NCBI GenBank assembly: GCA_020849665.1
Contig: JADLFX010000009.1
Location: 1-38,410 of the forward strand
DNA from: Planctomycetota bacterium
GTDB lineage: Bacteria > Planctomycetota > UBA1135 > UBA2386
Reading direction: 5' to 3'
DNA: 38,410 nucleotides
The number at the start of each line of letters is the position of its first letter. Within the stretch, counting starts at the first letter, position 1. Under the pieces are notes generated by a model. That model had not been told where the DNA came from. It did no database searches and saw only the letters and a program-made list of their open reading frames with translations. This document shows positions 10,088 through 17,312 of the stretch, one piece after another. A program made the position numbers and the translations under genes.

Positions 10088-12142
10088 GTGCTCGCCGCGG
10101 CGCTGCTGGCCCTGCACGCCGCGATGCTGGCGAGCCTGGCCGGCGTCCTGCCGTGGACGGTGGACGAGCGCTTCTGGCTGCATGCGGGGCGATACCTGCG
10201 CGAGACCGGGGAGTACCAGCCGGTGCAGACCTGGCTGCATCCCCCGCTGGTCTTCCTCGCGAGCCAGCTCGGCGCGTGGCTCGGGGCCCCGGCCGGCGAC
10301 CTCGATGCCTATCGCGTGGTCGGGCGCCTCGGCGTGATCCCGTTCGCGCTCGCGACGGGTGCCCTGGTGTTCGTGCTGGCCCGGCGGTGGTTCGGGCCGG
10401 GCGCCGGGCTCGCCGCTCTCGTCCTGCACGTGTGCAATCCGGCGATCCTCTCGTTCGCGGCGCTGGTCGGAACCGACCTGGCCGTGTGTTCCGGCGTCCT
10501 GCTGGCGCTCTGGCTCGCGGCGCGCTGGTGCGAGGCCCCTGGCTGGGGCCGGCTCCTGGCGCTGGGCGGGGGACTCGGCCTCGCCCTCGCCACGAAGTTC
10601 ACCGCGCTCCTGCTGGTGCCCGCACTGCTCGTCGTGCTCGCGGTCGCGCTGGCGCGGGGGCTCGAGCCACGCCTGTGGTGGACGCTCGCGGGGAACGCCA
10701 GGACCCGGCTGCGCCGCGCCGGCGACGGCGTGCTGGCCGTCGTGGTCGTGGGCGCGCTGGCGCTGCTCGTGCTGCACGCCGGGTACGGGTTCCCAGGCGG
10801 ATACCGGCCGCAGGAGGTTGAGCCGCACCATGCGCCGCGCTCGGCCGTGTTCCGGGCCCTGGCCGGGAACGAGGGTCTCGCTGCGCTGGTGCGGCTCCTG
10901 CCCGCGCCCTTCGGCCGCGGCCTCGACGTGCAGGTGCTGCAGCGGGAGTCTGCGCTGCCGAGCGCACTGGGGGAGCACCTGCTGGCGACGCACCCGCTGC
11001 ACCTGCCGGTGGCGCTGCTGCTGAAGCTGCCGGTCGGGTTCCTGCTCCTGCTCGTGGCCGGCCTCGTGCTGCGGCGGCCGGCGTTGCCGAGGCACGCGGC
11101 GGTGCAATGCCTGTCCGTGGCCGCGGCCTTCGGGCTGGCGTTGGCGCTGGTGCCGCCGTCCGGCTCCGGCCTGCGCTTCGCGCTGCCGATCGTGCCGTTG
11201 CTCGCGGTGGTCGCCGGACGTGGCATGGTCGCGCTCCTGGGCCGAGGTCCGCTCGCCCGGGCGTCCGCCGTGGCCGGGCTGCTCTCCCTGCCCGCCGTCG
11301 CGGCGTGGGAGTGGCCGGCGTACGAGTCGTCGTTCAACGTGCTGGCCGGGACGCGGCCGTACCTGTGGGTCGCGGACCAAGGCTTCGGCTGGCCGGGTGC
11401 CGACGGCCCGGGTCCGTGGCGCGACGAGTTGGAGCGGCGCCATCCGGACGCGGAACGCGTGCACGCGACAGGCGGACCCCGCCTGGGGCTGCTCCGCGCC
11501 TTCGGCCGCGACCTGGCGCCGCCCGACCCGCGCGCGCCAGGCCGCGTGCATCACTGGCTGCGGCGTTTCGAGCCAGTGGCGCGCTTCGGCCCGTGGTTCG
11601 TGTTCCGGGTGGACGCCGGCGGCTTCGCGCGCCGCGTCGGCGCGGACCCTCGCGGTCGCACCGAGCTGGCCGTCGCGCTGCTCGGCACGGCCGAGCCGGA
11701 GCAGGCGCTGCCCTGGCTCGAGGGCAACCCGGATCCCGACGTCCCGCGCGTACGCGCCGCGGTCGCCGGGCTCCGCGCCGGCCGGCGTGACGATGCGGAG
11801 CTGGGCGAGCTGCTGCTCGCGCTCGGACGCGGGGACCTCGTGGCGCGGATGCCGGAGCAGCCCGCCTTGCTGCGGGCACGGGGCTGCCTGCAGGAGGGCC
11901 GGCCTGCGGAGGCCGTCGCCGCGCTCGAGGCCGTGGCGGGCGCGCGCGCTCTCGCGGTGCCGGAGGCCCTGCACCTGGCATTCGCCTGGCGCGAGCTCGG
12001 CGCGCTCGCGCGCGCCGCCGAAGTGCTGGAGCGGCATGCCCCGCCCCCGGGGACACCCGAGGCCGAGGCCTTCCGGCGCGCCGGCGCCGAGCTGCGCTCG
12101 GCCGAGGCCGGCATGCGGCAGCTGCGCCTGGAGGGACGCTGA
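10088..12142 (+). CDS. GT39/ArnT-like membrane glycosyltransferase with helical-repeat tail
   Basis: Encodes 684 residues from GTG 10088. The frame is open from 9986 but offers no ATG, GTG or TTG before that GTG. The first membrane helix starts at once and is followed by the luminal acidic motif of polyprenol-sugar transferases (WTVDERFW, Asp26-Glu27) and by HPPLVFLAS (51-59), as in ArnT/PMT-type GT-C enzymes. About nine to eleven hydrophobic segments follow up to about residue 410 (for example LGLALATKFTALLLVPALLVV near 165-185). The last 170 residues are soluble and Ala/Leu/Glu-rich with a TPR-like rhythm (GRPAEAVAALEAVAG). The family moves a sugar from a lipid carrier to protein or lipid on the outer face of the membrane; donor and acceptor cannot be read here. 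The nested repeat at 9853-9951 separates it from the macroglobulin gene. Confidence 0.8.
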   Translation: MLAAALLALHAAMLASLAGVLPWTVDERFWLHAGRYLRETGEYQPVQTWLHPPLVFLASQLGAWLGAPAGDLDAYRVVGRLGVIPFALATGALVFVLARRWFGPGAGLAALVLHVCNPAILSFAALVGTDLAVCSGVLLALWLAARWCEAPGWGRLLALGGGLGLALATKFTALLLVPALLVVLAVALARGLEPRLWWTLAGNARTRLRRAGDGVLAVVVVGALALLVLHAGYGFPGGYRPQEVEPHHAPRSAVFRALAGNEGLAALVRLLPAPFGRGLDVQVLQRESALPSALGEHLLATHPLHLPVALLLKLPVGFLLLLVAGLVLRRPALPRHAAVQCLSVAAAFGLALALVPPSGSGLRFALPIVPLLAVVAGRGMVALLGRGPLARASAVAGLLSLPAVAAWEWPAYESSFNVLAGTRPYLWVADQGFGWPGADGPGPWRDELERRHPDAERVHATGGPRLGLLRAFGRDLAPPDPRAPGRVHHWLRRFEPVARFGPWFVFRVDAGGFARRVGADPRGRTELAVALLGTAEPEQALPWLEGNPDPDVPRVRAAVAGLRAGRRDDAELGELLLALGRGDLVARMPEQPALLRARGCLQEGRPAEAVAALEAVAGARALAVPEALHLAFAWRELGALARAAEVLERHAPPPGTPEAEAFRRAGAELRSAEAGMRQLRLEGR

Positions 12143-12207
12143 GGCGCGCGCAGGCCCGCGGCCTCGCATCGTCGCGGGACGCCGCACACAATGCCGCCCC
12201 CGCCGCC

Positions 12208-12660
12208 ATGGTCCGTCGCGCCCACAGTCCCCGCCGGCAGCCCGCGCTGACCTGCACCCGCCGCCTGCGCTTCTGCGCCGGCCACCGCATCGTCGGCCAC
12301 GAGTCGAAGTGCCGCTGGCTGCACGGTCACGAGTACGAGGTGCGCGTCACCGCCCGTGCCCCCCGCCTCGACCGGGTCGGGCGCGTGATCGATTTCGGGG
12401 TGTTGAAGGAGCGCGTGGGGGGGTGGATCGACGCGCACTGGGACCACCGCCTGATCCTGTTCCGGAACGACCGGGTGTTCCGCGCCGCCCTCGAGGACCA
12501 CACCCCGGTGTTCGTGCTGCCCGTCAACCCGACGGCGGAGAACCTCGCGCACTACCTGCTGACCGTGGTCTGCCCCAAGGTGCTGCGCGGCACGGGCGTG
12601 AAGGTCGAGCGCATCGAGCTCTGGGAGACCGAGAACGGCCGCGCCGAGGCCATGTGGTGA
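12208..12660 (+). CDS. queD: 6-carboxytetrahydropterin synthase / PTPS (QueD) family protein
   Basis: Encodes 150 residues from ATG 12208. The zinc triad of the PTPS fold is visible: His26 in FCAGHR, and His39 and His41 in WLHGHEYEV. The catalytic Cys35 lies just before (SKCRWLHGH). Further family marks are RVIDFGVLK (59-67), the Asp-His pair in AHWDHRL (79-80), NPTAENLAHYL and a final WET with the substrate-binding Glu140. QueD turns dihydroneopterin triphosphate into 6-carboxy-tetrahydropterin on the queuosine/7-deazaguanine route; relatives make tetrahydrobiopterin. Neither queC nor queE is near, so the pathway choice is not settled by context. The first 15 residues are basic and poorly conserved, so an internal start is possible. 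A CACAAT string at 12187-12192 may be part of the promoter. It converges with the M64 gene. Confidence 0.85.
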   Translation: MVRRAHSPRRQPALTCTRRLRFCAGHRIVGHESKCRWLHGHEYEVRVTARAPRLDRVGRVIDFGVLKERVGGWIDAHWDHRLILFRNDRVFRAALEDHTPVFVLPVNPTAENLAHYLLTVVCPKVLRGTGVKVERIELWETENGRAEAMW

Positions 12661-12672
12661 ACGAAGGCGCCC

Positions 12673-12708
12673 CGGCCCGTTCGTGCCGGGCCTGCGCCGG
12701 ACGGGCCG
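12673..12708. terminator. Hairpin between convergent queD-like and M64 genes
   Basis: Perfect 8-base arms (CGGCCCGT, 12673-12680, and ACGGGCCG, 12701-12708) with a GC-rich 20-base loop lie in the 72-base gap between two converging stop codons. There is no T-run. The position suggests a bidirectional terminator. Confidence 0.4.
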
Positions 12709-12732
12709 ATCCTGGCGCCGCGCTTCCCCCGA

Positions 12733-14157
12733 TCACTCGACGAGCAGCGTCCAGCGCCGTTCGGATTCCAGCACGCCGGCATCGTCCTTGAGGACCCAGG
12801 GCAGCGTGTCGCGCGCCACCTTGGTGGTGTCGCGCACGCGGCACACGACCACGTACGTGCCTGGCTTGCGCTCGCGTACCGGGACCTTCCACTGCACCTG
12901 CTTGCCGGCGTTGAACACCACCCAGTCGGGCTCGCCGGCGATCGGGGGCAGCGCACCGCGCTCGGCCCGATCGCGGCGTGCGCCCTGCGGCTCGGGGCGC
13001 TCGGCCGGAGCCTGCGCCTTGGGCAGGACCCAGAAGCGCACGTCCAGGCCGTGGGTGCGCGGGCGCAGCACTTCCACGGTGAGGGTGGGGGCCGGCTTGC
13101 TGCGCAGGGTCGAGCCCGGCTCGGGCTTCGCGCCGTCGATCGGATCGACGCGCCGATGGATCGCCAGCACCACGGCCTCGCGGCACACCGCGCAGAAGTA
13201 GCGGCCGTGCTCCATCACGCAGCCGCCGGTCGTGGGCTTCCACGCACCGCGCTGCATCCCCGCGGCGCCCTCGTACACGCCGATTCCCGGCGCGCCGGCC
13301 TCGATCCAGTGGCGCCAGGGCACCGTCTTGGGATCGCCGCTGCCGGCCACGTTGATGCTGTCGGCCGTGCGGCCACGATGCACCTGATCGATGTACTCGT
13401 CGGCGAGGCCGGCGAATGCGTGACCCCACTCGTGGATCACCGTGTCGTCCTCGCGCCCGCCGATCACCGCCACGCCGCCGCCACCCGTGCCCAGCTGGCC
13501 GGCCTTCACGAACACCACGGCGAGGCCCTCCGCTTCCGGGATCTCGCCGAGGATCCGCTGCACCGCGCCGCGGTCCACGGTCGCCTGGCCGTGCACGTTG
13601 GGCAGCATCCGGCCGCCGAGCGCCGTGTCGTACGTACGGCCGAAGCCGTCGATGCCGTCCTCGCGGCTGACCACGCTGGCGCGCCAGAAGTTGTGGTAGC
13701 CGAGGTACTCCTCGAGCACCGGGTCGCGGGCGAAGTTCTTGGGCAGCGTGCGCGCGATGTCGTCGAAGGCGTTCAGCTTGTCGAGCATGTACCCGTCGCC
13801 CATCACGACGATGTCGATGCGGTTGGCGCTCGGCCCGTTGTCCAGGAGGGGAGCCCGGCCGAGGAAGGCGTTGCCCTGGGCCCGCAGCGCGGCCAGCTGC
13901 CCCGCCGCGGTCTTCGGCCAGCGCTCGGCGATCTCGCGGTACAGCGCCCTGGCCGCCGTGTAGTTGGCCTTGGCGACGAGATCCTCGGCGCGGGTGAAGG
14001 CCTTGGCCGCCGCCGCCTCGTCGCTCTGTGCCGCGAGCGGCGTGGCGAGCGAGACGGTCAAGGCGAGCGCGAGCACGAGCGTGCGGCGAGCGGGCCGTGC
14101 GATGGTTGGCATTGCGCTGGCTCGCATGCCGCTGGTTCGCAAAGCGCTGGTTCGCAT
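12733..14157 (-). CDS. M64 (IgA peptidase M64) family secreted metallopeptidase
   Basis: Encodes 474 residues from the ATG at 14157. A GGGAGA ribosome site nine bases upstream favours this start, but in-frame TTG 14142, ATG 14127 and ATG 14112 follow at 15-base steps. The last gives the most compact signal peptide (MPTIARPARRTLVLALALTV, then cleavage near LAAQ). A helical N-terminal domain with a TPR-like unit (about 45-105) precedes the catalytic domain, which opens with NRIDIVVMGDGYM (112-124). The zinc motif is HEWGHAFAGLADEY (His242, Glu243, His246, then Asp253), the M64 signature. A CAVC pair follows near 13193-13204, then a C-terminal beta domain. M64 enzymes are secreted endopeptidases, first known for cleaving IgA; here the substrate is open. 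It begins 16 bases after the sulfatase stop, so the two are probably co-transcribed. Confidence 0.88.
   Translation of the reverse strand: MRTSALRTSGMRASAMPTIARPARRTLVLALALTVSLATPLAAQSDEAAAAKAFTRAEDLVAKANYTAARALYREIAERWPKTAAGQLAALRAQGNAFLGRAPLLDNGPSANRIDIVVMGDGYMLDKLNAFDDIARTLPKNFARDPVLEEYLGYHNFWRASVVSREDGIDGFGRTYDTALGGRMLPNVHGQATVDRGAVQRILGEIPEAEGLAVVFVKAGQLGTGGGGVAVIGGREDDTVIHEWGHAFAGLADEYIDQVHRGRTADSINVAGSGDPKTVPWRHWIEAGAPGIGVYEGAAGMQRGAWKPTTGGCVMEHGRYFCAVCREAVVLAIHRRVDPIDGAKPEPGSTLRSKPAPTLTVEVLRPRTHGLDVRFWVLPKAQAPAERPEPQGARRDRAERGALPPIAGEPDWVVFNAGKQVQWKVPVRERKPGTYVVVCRVRDTTKVARDTLPWVLKDDAGVLESERRWTLLVE
14098..14157 (-). repeat. Four 15-bp tandem units over the M64 start
   Basis: On the minus strand four 15-base units follow each other: 14157-14143, 14142-14128, 14127-14113 and the more diverged 14112-14098. 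The first three share the core CGA(A/G)CCAGCG with one or two changes. Each begins with a start-type codon (ATG, TTG, ATG, ATG) in the M64 frame and encodes MRTSA, LRTSG, MRASA, MPTIA. Copy-number change would keep the frame. Confidence 0.8.
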
Positions 14158-14166
14158 GGCGATGGG

Positions 14167-14172
14167 TCTCCC
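14167..14172 (-). promoter_or_regulatory. Ribosome binding site favouring M64 start 14157
   Basis: GGGAGA on the minus strand lies nine bases before ATG 14157 and two bases downstream (on the minus strand) of the sulfatase stop codon. The later candidate starts (14127, 14112) have no such site. Confidence 0.5.
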
Positions 14173-14173
14173 G

Positions 14174-15691
14174 TCAACGGCGGGTGGGGCGCGTGGTGGT
14201 GGGGGCGAAGGTCCAGTCCGGGAATGCGGCCTGCGCGGCGCCCGTCCGGCTGCGCAGGTCGGAGGCGCCTCCGACATCCGGCCAGAGCGGCATCTGCAGG
14301 CCCCCCGTGCGTTCGAGTTCGGCGAAGAGTGCGGCGCGCAACTCCTGGGCGCGCGCCCGGTGCGCCGGATCGCGCACCAGGTTGCGCGTCTCGTGCGGGT
14401 CCTCGACCAGGTCGTAGAGCTCGTCGGTGTCCCAGAGCCCGTGGCAGCGGACCAGCTTGTAGCGCTCGCCGCGCAGGGCGTGCACGGTCGGCGTGTGCGG
14501 GAAGTTGCGTTCCCAGTAGTAGGTGTAGACGAACGACTCGCGCCACGGCACGGCCTCGCCGCGCGCCAGGGGCAGGAACGAGCGCCCGTCCATGGCCTCC
14601 GGCGGACGCACGCCGCCAGCGTCGAGGAAGGTCGGCGCCAGGTCGAGGTTCAGCACCAGCCGCTCGACCTCGGTGCCCGGACGGATCGCGTCGGGGCAGT
14701 GCGCCAGCATCGGCACGCGGATCGACTCCTCGTATGCCACGCGCTTGTCGATCAACCCGTGCTCGCCGAAGAGGAAGCCGTTGTCGCCGGTGAACACGAT
14801 CAGCGTGTGCTCCAGCAGCCCGCGCTCGCGCAGGTGCCCGACCAGCCGCCCGACCGAGTCGTCCACGGCGAGGAGCGTCTCGCAGTAGCGCCGGTAGTAC
14901 GCACCCACGTCGAGTCCCTGGTGGTAGGCGAAGTCGACGCCGTGGTGCGAGTTGCGCTGGTTGGTCACCCACATCGGGTGGTTGGCGCGGCGCTCGGCGT
15001 CGTCGGCCATGGTCGCGGGCGGTGTCCACGGCCTGGCGGCGTAGCGGCCGCGGTGGCGCTCGGCCGGAGCGAAGTCCGCGTGCACCGCCTTGTGCGAGAG
15101 GTAGAGGAAGAACGGCTTGCGGCCGTCCTGCCGCGCCAGCCATGCGAGCGCGTACTCGGTCAGCTCGTCGGTCACGTAGGTCTTCGCGGGCACGCGTGCG
15201 CCGTCCACGTTGAACCCGCGCCGGTTGGGCGCATACGTGCCCTGGCCGCGGAACGACACCCAATGGTCGAATCCCGGCTGCGGGGCATCGCTCTCGTGGC
15301 CCATGTGCCACTTGCCCACGAACGCCGTGGCGTAGCCCGCACGCTGGAGATGCTGCGGGAAGAACGTCGTGCCGGCCGGCACCGGTCGGTTGTTGTCGAT
15401 CACGCGATGCCGGCTCGGGTAGAGCCCGGTGAGGATCGACGCGCGGCTGGGCGAGCACAGCGCGGTGGTCACGAACGCGTTGCGGAAGCGCGCCCCGCCG
15501 CGCGCCAGCGCATCGAGGTGCGGCGTCTCGATCCAGGGGTGCCCGGCGAAGCCGAACACGTCGTGGCGCAGGTCGTCCACCAGGATCAGGACCAGGTTGC
15601 GCTGCGGGACGGCGGCGGGGCGCGGCGGATCCGGCGTCTGGCCGTGCAGGACCGAGGCGACGAGCGCGAGCGCGAGGGGCGCGAGGTGCAT
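14174..15691 (-). CDS. Secreted type I sulfatase (formylglycine-dependent)
   Basis: Encodes 505 residues from ATG 15691, which opens onto a short signal peptide (MHLAPLALALVASVLHG). The sulfatase fold is clear: metal-binding Asp39-Asp40 in LILVDDLRHD; the modification site CSPSRASILTG with Cys79, which must be oxidised to formylglycine; GKWHMGH (126-132, Lys127 and His129); FTGDNGF with Asp303-Asn304; and the C-terminal YDLVEDPHETRNL typical of the family. It hydrolyses sulfate esters, probably on an algal or host-type polysaccharide, in the periplasm or outside. The exact S1 subfamily cannot be told by eye. No formylglycine-generating enzyme is in the window, so maturation depends on a gene elsewhere. 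It sits between a methyltransferase gene (78 bases upstream) and the M64 peptidase gene (16 bases downstream). Confidence 0.95.
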   Translation of the reverse strand: MHLAPLALALVASVLHGQTPDPPRPAAVPQRNLVLILVDDLRHDVFGFAGHPWIETPHLDALARGGARFRNAFVTTALCSPSRASILTGLYPSRHRVIDNNRPVPAGTTFFPQHLQRAGYATAFVGKWHMGHESDAPQPGFDHWVSFRGQGTYAPNRRGFNVDGARVPAKTYVTDELTEYALAWLARQDGRKPFFLYLSHKAVHADFAPAERHRGRYAARPWTPPATMADDAERRANHPMWVTNQRNSHHGVDFAYHQGLDVGAYYRRYCETLLAVDDSVGRLVGHLRERGLLEHTLIVFTGDNGFLFGEHGLIDKRVAYEESIRVPMLAHCPDAIRPGTEVERLVLNLDLAPTFLDAGGVRPPEAMDGRSFLPLARGEAVPWRESFVYTYYWERNFPHTPTVHALRGERYKLVRCHGLWDTDELYDLVEDPHETRNLVRDPAHRARAQELRAALFAELERTGGLQMPLWPDVGGASDLRSRTGAAQAAFPDWTFAPTTTRPTRR

Positions 15692-15700
15692 GGCAGCGGC

Positions 15701-15706
15701 ATGCTA
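15701..15706 (-). promoter_or_regulatory. Possible -10 element TAGCAT before the sulfatase gene
   Basis: TAGCAT on the minus strand fits a TANNNT -10 hexamer and lies nine bases before the ATG, so a transcript from it would be nearly leaderless. No clear -35 is seen. Weak evidence. Confidence 0.2.
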
Positions 15707-15769
15707 GCGGCCCGGCCGGCGGCGCGGATCCGGTTGGCACGCGGGCCGCGCCAAGGCCTCCCCCCGCCC

Positions 15770-16573
15770 TCAGGCCTTCACCGCCACGATGTCGAGCATG
15801 GGTGGCGATACGAACACCGAATCGCCGCGCCGGGTGCGCTCGTCCCACTCGCGGTGGAACGCCTCGTGCTCGGCCCGGGTCAGGTAGCCGGTCTCCACCA
15901 GCTTGGGCGTGAAGGTGCGGAAGAAGGTCCCCGGCCACTCCCACAGGGCCTGCCCGGGGCGTGTGCAGCGCACCAGCGGCGCCACCCGCTCGACCCGCAG
16001 GCCGTGGCGCTCCAGGAGGAGCGGCAGACGCAGCCCGATCTCCGGGTCGCCGCCGTGCGCGCGCCAGCTCGCGGCGACCGCGTCCACCACGCGCGCCAGG
16101 GTTGCCGAGGGCGGCGCCAGCGCCAGGGCGAGGTAGCGGTAGTAGTCCTGGATCGCGAAGCGGCCCCCGGGCGCCAGGGCCCGGGCCACGCCGCGCACGA
16201 CGGCCTCGGGATCGGGCACGAAACAGAGCACCCAGCGCGCGTAGGCGAAGTCGAACGCGGCGGCGGGCAGGTCGAGGGCCTGTACGTCCATGCAGCGGGT
16301 GGTCACCCCGGCGGGCTGCCGGCGCGCCAGGGCGTCGAGGAAGCGCTGCGAGGCGTCCACGGCGAGCACCGAGCCGCGTGGGCCCACGATCCGCGCCAGA
16401 TCCTCGCTCGCGTAGCCCGGGCCGGCGCCGACGTCGAGCACGCGCTGGCCGGTGGCAAGGCCGGCCTGCTCCCAGAGGGCGAAGGCCTGCGCGCTCCAGA
16501 GCCGGTGCTGGAAGCCCAGCCGTTCCAGCTCGGCCGCGTCGGTGCCCAGGACGTACTCGCTCTCATTGCTCAT
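15770..16573 (-). CDS. Class I SAM-dependent methyltransferase
   Basis: Encodes 267 residues from ATG 16573. Motif I, VLDVGAGPGYAS (45-56), binds the SAM carboxypropyl group, and Asp73 in LAVDAS is the acidic residue that would hold the ribose. The next strand is seen in MDVQALDLPAAAFDFAYARWVLCFV, a typical motif II/III arrangement, followed by GVARALAPGGRFAIQDYY. No signal peptide or membrane helix is present, so it is cytoplasmic. The acceptor is unknown; the C-terminal third has no motif I recognise. It lies 34 bases after the DUF502 gene stop and 78 bases before the sulfatase ATG, all on the minus strand. TAGAGG at 16581-16586, seven bases before the ATG, could be a -10 or (AGAGG) a ribosome site. 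Confidence 0.88.
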   Translation of the reverse strand: MSNESEYVLGTDAAELERLGFQHRLWSAQAFALWEQAGLATGQRVLDVGAGPGYASEDLARIVGPRGSVLAVDASQRFLDALARRQPAGVTTRCMDVQALDLPAAAFDFAYARWVLCFVPDPEAVVRGVARALAPGGRFAIQDYYRYLALALAPPSATLARVVDAVAASWRAHGGDPEIGLRLPLLLERHGLRVERVAPLVRCTRPGQALWEWPGTFFRTFTPKLVETGYLTRAEHEAFHREWDERTRRGDSVFVSPPMLDIVAVKA

Positions 16574-16607
16574 GGGTCAACCTCTACCATCGGGTCCGTC
16601 GCGATGC

Positions 16608-17204
16608 TCATGCGGCCGGCTCCTCCGCGCCGCTCATGCCCGCGCTCACCGCGAAGCGCAGCGCCTCCTGCATGGACATCTGTACCGGGTGCACGCGGGT
16701 GCGCGCCACCAGCAGGGTGTAGCCGCCGAACGCGTAGCTGAGCGGCACGAACACCGCGACGGTGTCGCGGTCGGCGAGGCCGTTGCCGGTGCGGCCGAGA
16801 TCATCGCGCGTCACCAGCCCGAGCAGCGCCACCCCGTCCTGCAGCTCCACGCGCACCACCTGCTGGAACTTGCCCTGCTGCGACTGGGTGAAGAACGCCA
16901 CCATGTCGCGCAGCATCTGGTAGAGCCCCTTCACGAACGGGATCCGCTGCAGGGCCTGCACGCCCATCTCGTAGAGGCGCCGTGCCAGCCATGCACTCAG
17001 CACGAGGCCGACGAGGAACACCAGGACCACCGCGGCGGCGATGCCGATCCCCGGGACGTAGGGCAGGCCGGGCAGGTGGGTGCGGAAGAGGCCGCCGCAG
17101 ATCTCCTCGGCCCAGGCGAGCACCGCGTACACGATGTACGCGGTCAGGGTGAGGGGAACGACCGCGAGCAGTCCGCGCAGGAAGATCCGCGAGAGGTAGC
17201 GCAT
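16608..17204 (-). CDS. DUF502 family inner-membrane protein
   Basis: Encodes 198 residues. The ATG at 17204 is chosen over an earlier in-frame start (17261) because GGAGG stands six bases upstream and because the family begins with this basic patch and helix (MRYLSRIFLRGLLAVVPLTL). Two membrane segments are visible, at about 8-28 and 55-75, followed by the family's conserved soluble part with IPFVKGLYQMLRD, then beta-rich sequence ending in PLSYAFGGYTLLVARTRV. The length is normal for DUF502. The function of the family is unknown; it is widespread in bacteria. It lies 108 bases after the tricorn protease stop and 34 bases before the methyltransferase start. Confidence 0.9.
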   Translation of the reverse strand: MRYLSRIFLRGLLAVVPLTLTAYIVYAVLAWAEEICGGLFRTHLPGLPYVPGIGIAAAVVLVFLVGLVLSAWLARRLYEMGVQALQRIPFVKGLYQMLRDMVAFFTQSQQGKFQQVVRVELQDGVALLGLVTRDDLGRTGNGLADRDTVAVFVPLSYAFGGYTLLVARTRVHPVQMSMQEALRFAVSAGMSGAEEPAA

Positions 17205-17210
17205 CCGAGC

Positions 17211-17215
17211 CCTCC
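17211..17215 (-). promoter_or_regulatory. Ribosome binding site of the DUF502 gene
   Basis: GGAGG on the minus strand lies six bases before ATG 17204 and decides between that start and the earlier in-frame 17261. Confidence 0.65.
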
Positions 17216-17238
17216 GTGGCCCGCATTGTGCCGTCCCG

Positions 17239-17298
17239 GAGGGCGCGGCGCCCTCGCGCACCGCGCTGGTTCCGGCGTGTTCCGGAGTGTTCCGGCGC
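17239..17298. repeat. Perfect palindrome plus three 10-bp direct repeats upstream of DUF502
   Basis: The 108-base gap between tricorn stop and DUF502 start holds an 8-bp-arm palindrome with a one-base centre (17239-17255, GAGGGCGC-G-GCGCCCTC) and three head-to-tail 10-mers: GTTCCGGCGT (17269-17278), GTTCCGGAGT (17279-17288) and GTTCCGGCGC (17289-17298). The CACAAT string at 17225-17230 (minus strand) could be a -10. The palindrome may end the tricorn transcript. The 10-mers have the helical-turn spacing expected of stacked protein-binding sites, which is inference. Confidence 0.6.
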
Positions 17299-17312
17299 CG
17301 CGGCCGGGCGGT

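Noticed and set aside
9332..12187. Long minus-strand open frame opposite the glycosyltransferase
   Set aside because: It has no start context or motifs and runs through the inverted repeat and two real genes; it is a GC shadow.
13964..16741. Plus-strand open frame of 925 codons opposite M64, sulfatase and methyltransferase
   Set aside because: Its product is Arg/Ala/His-rich without any fold, while the minus strand holds three genes with intact catalytic motifs.
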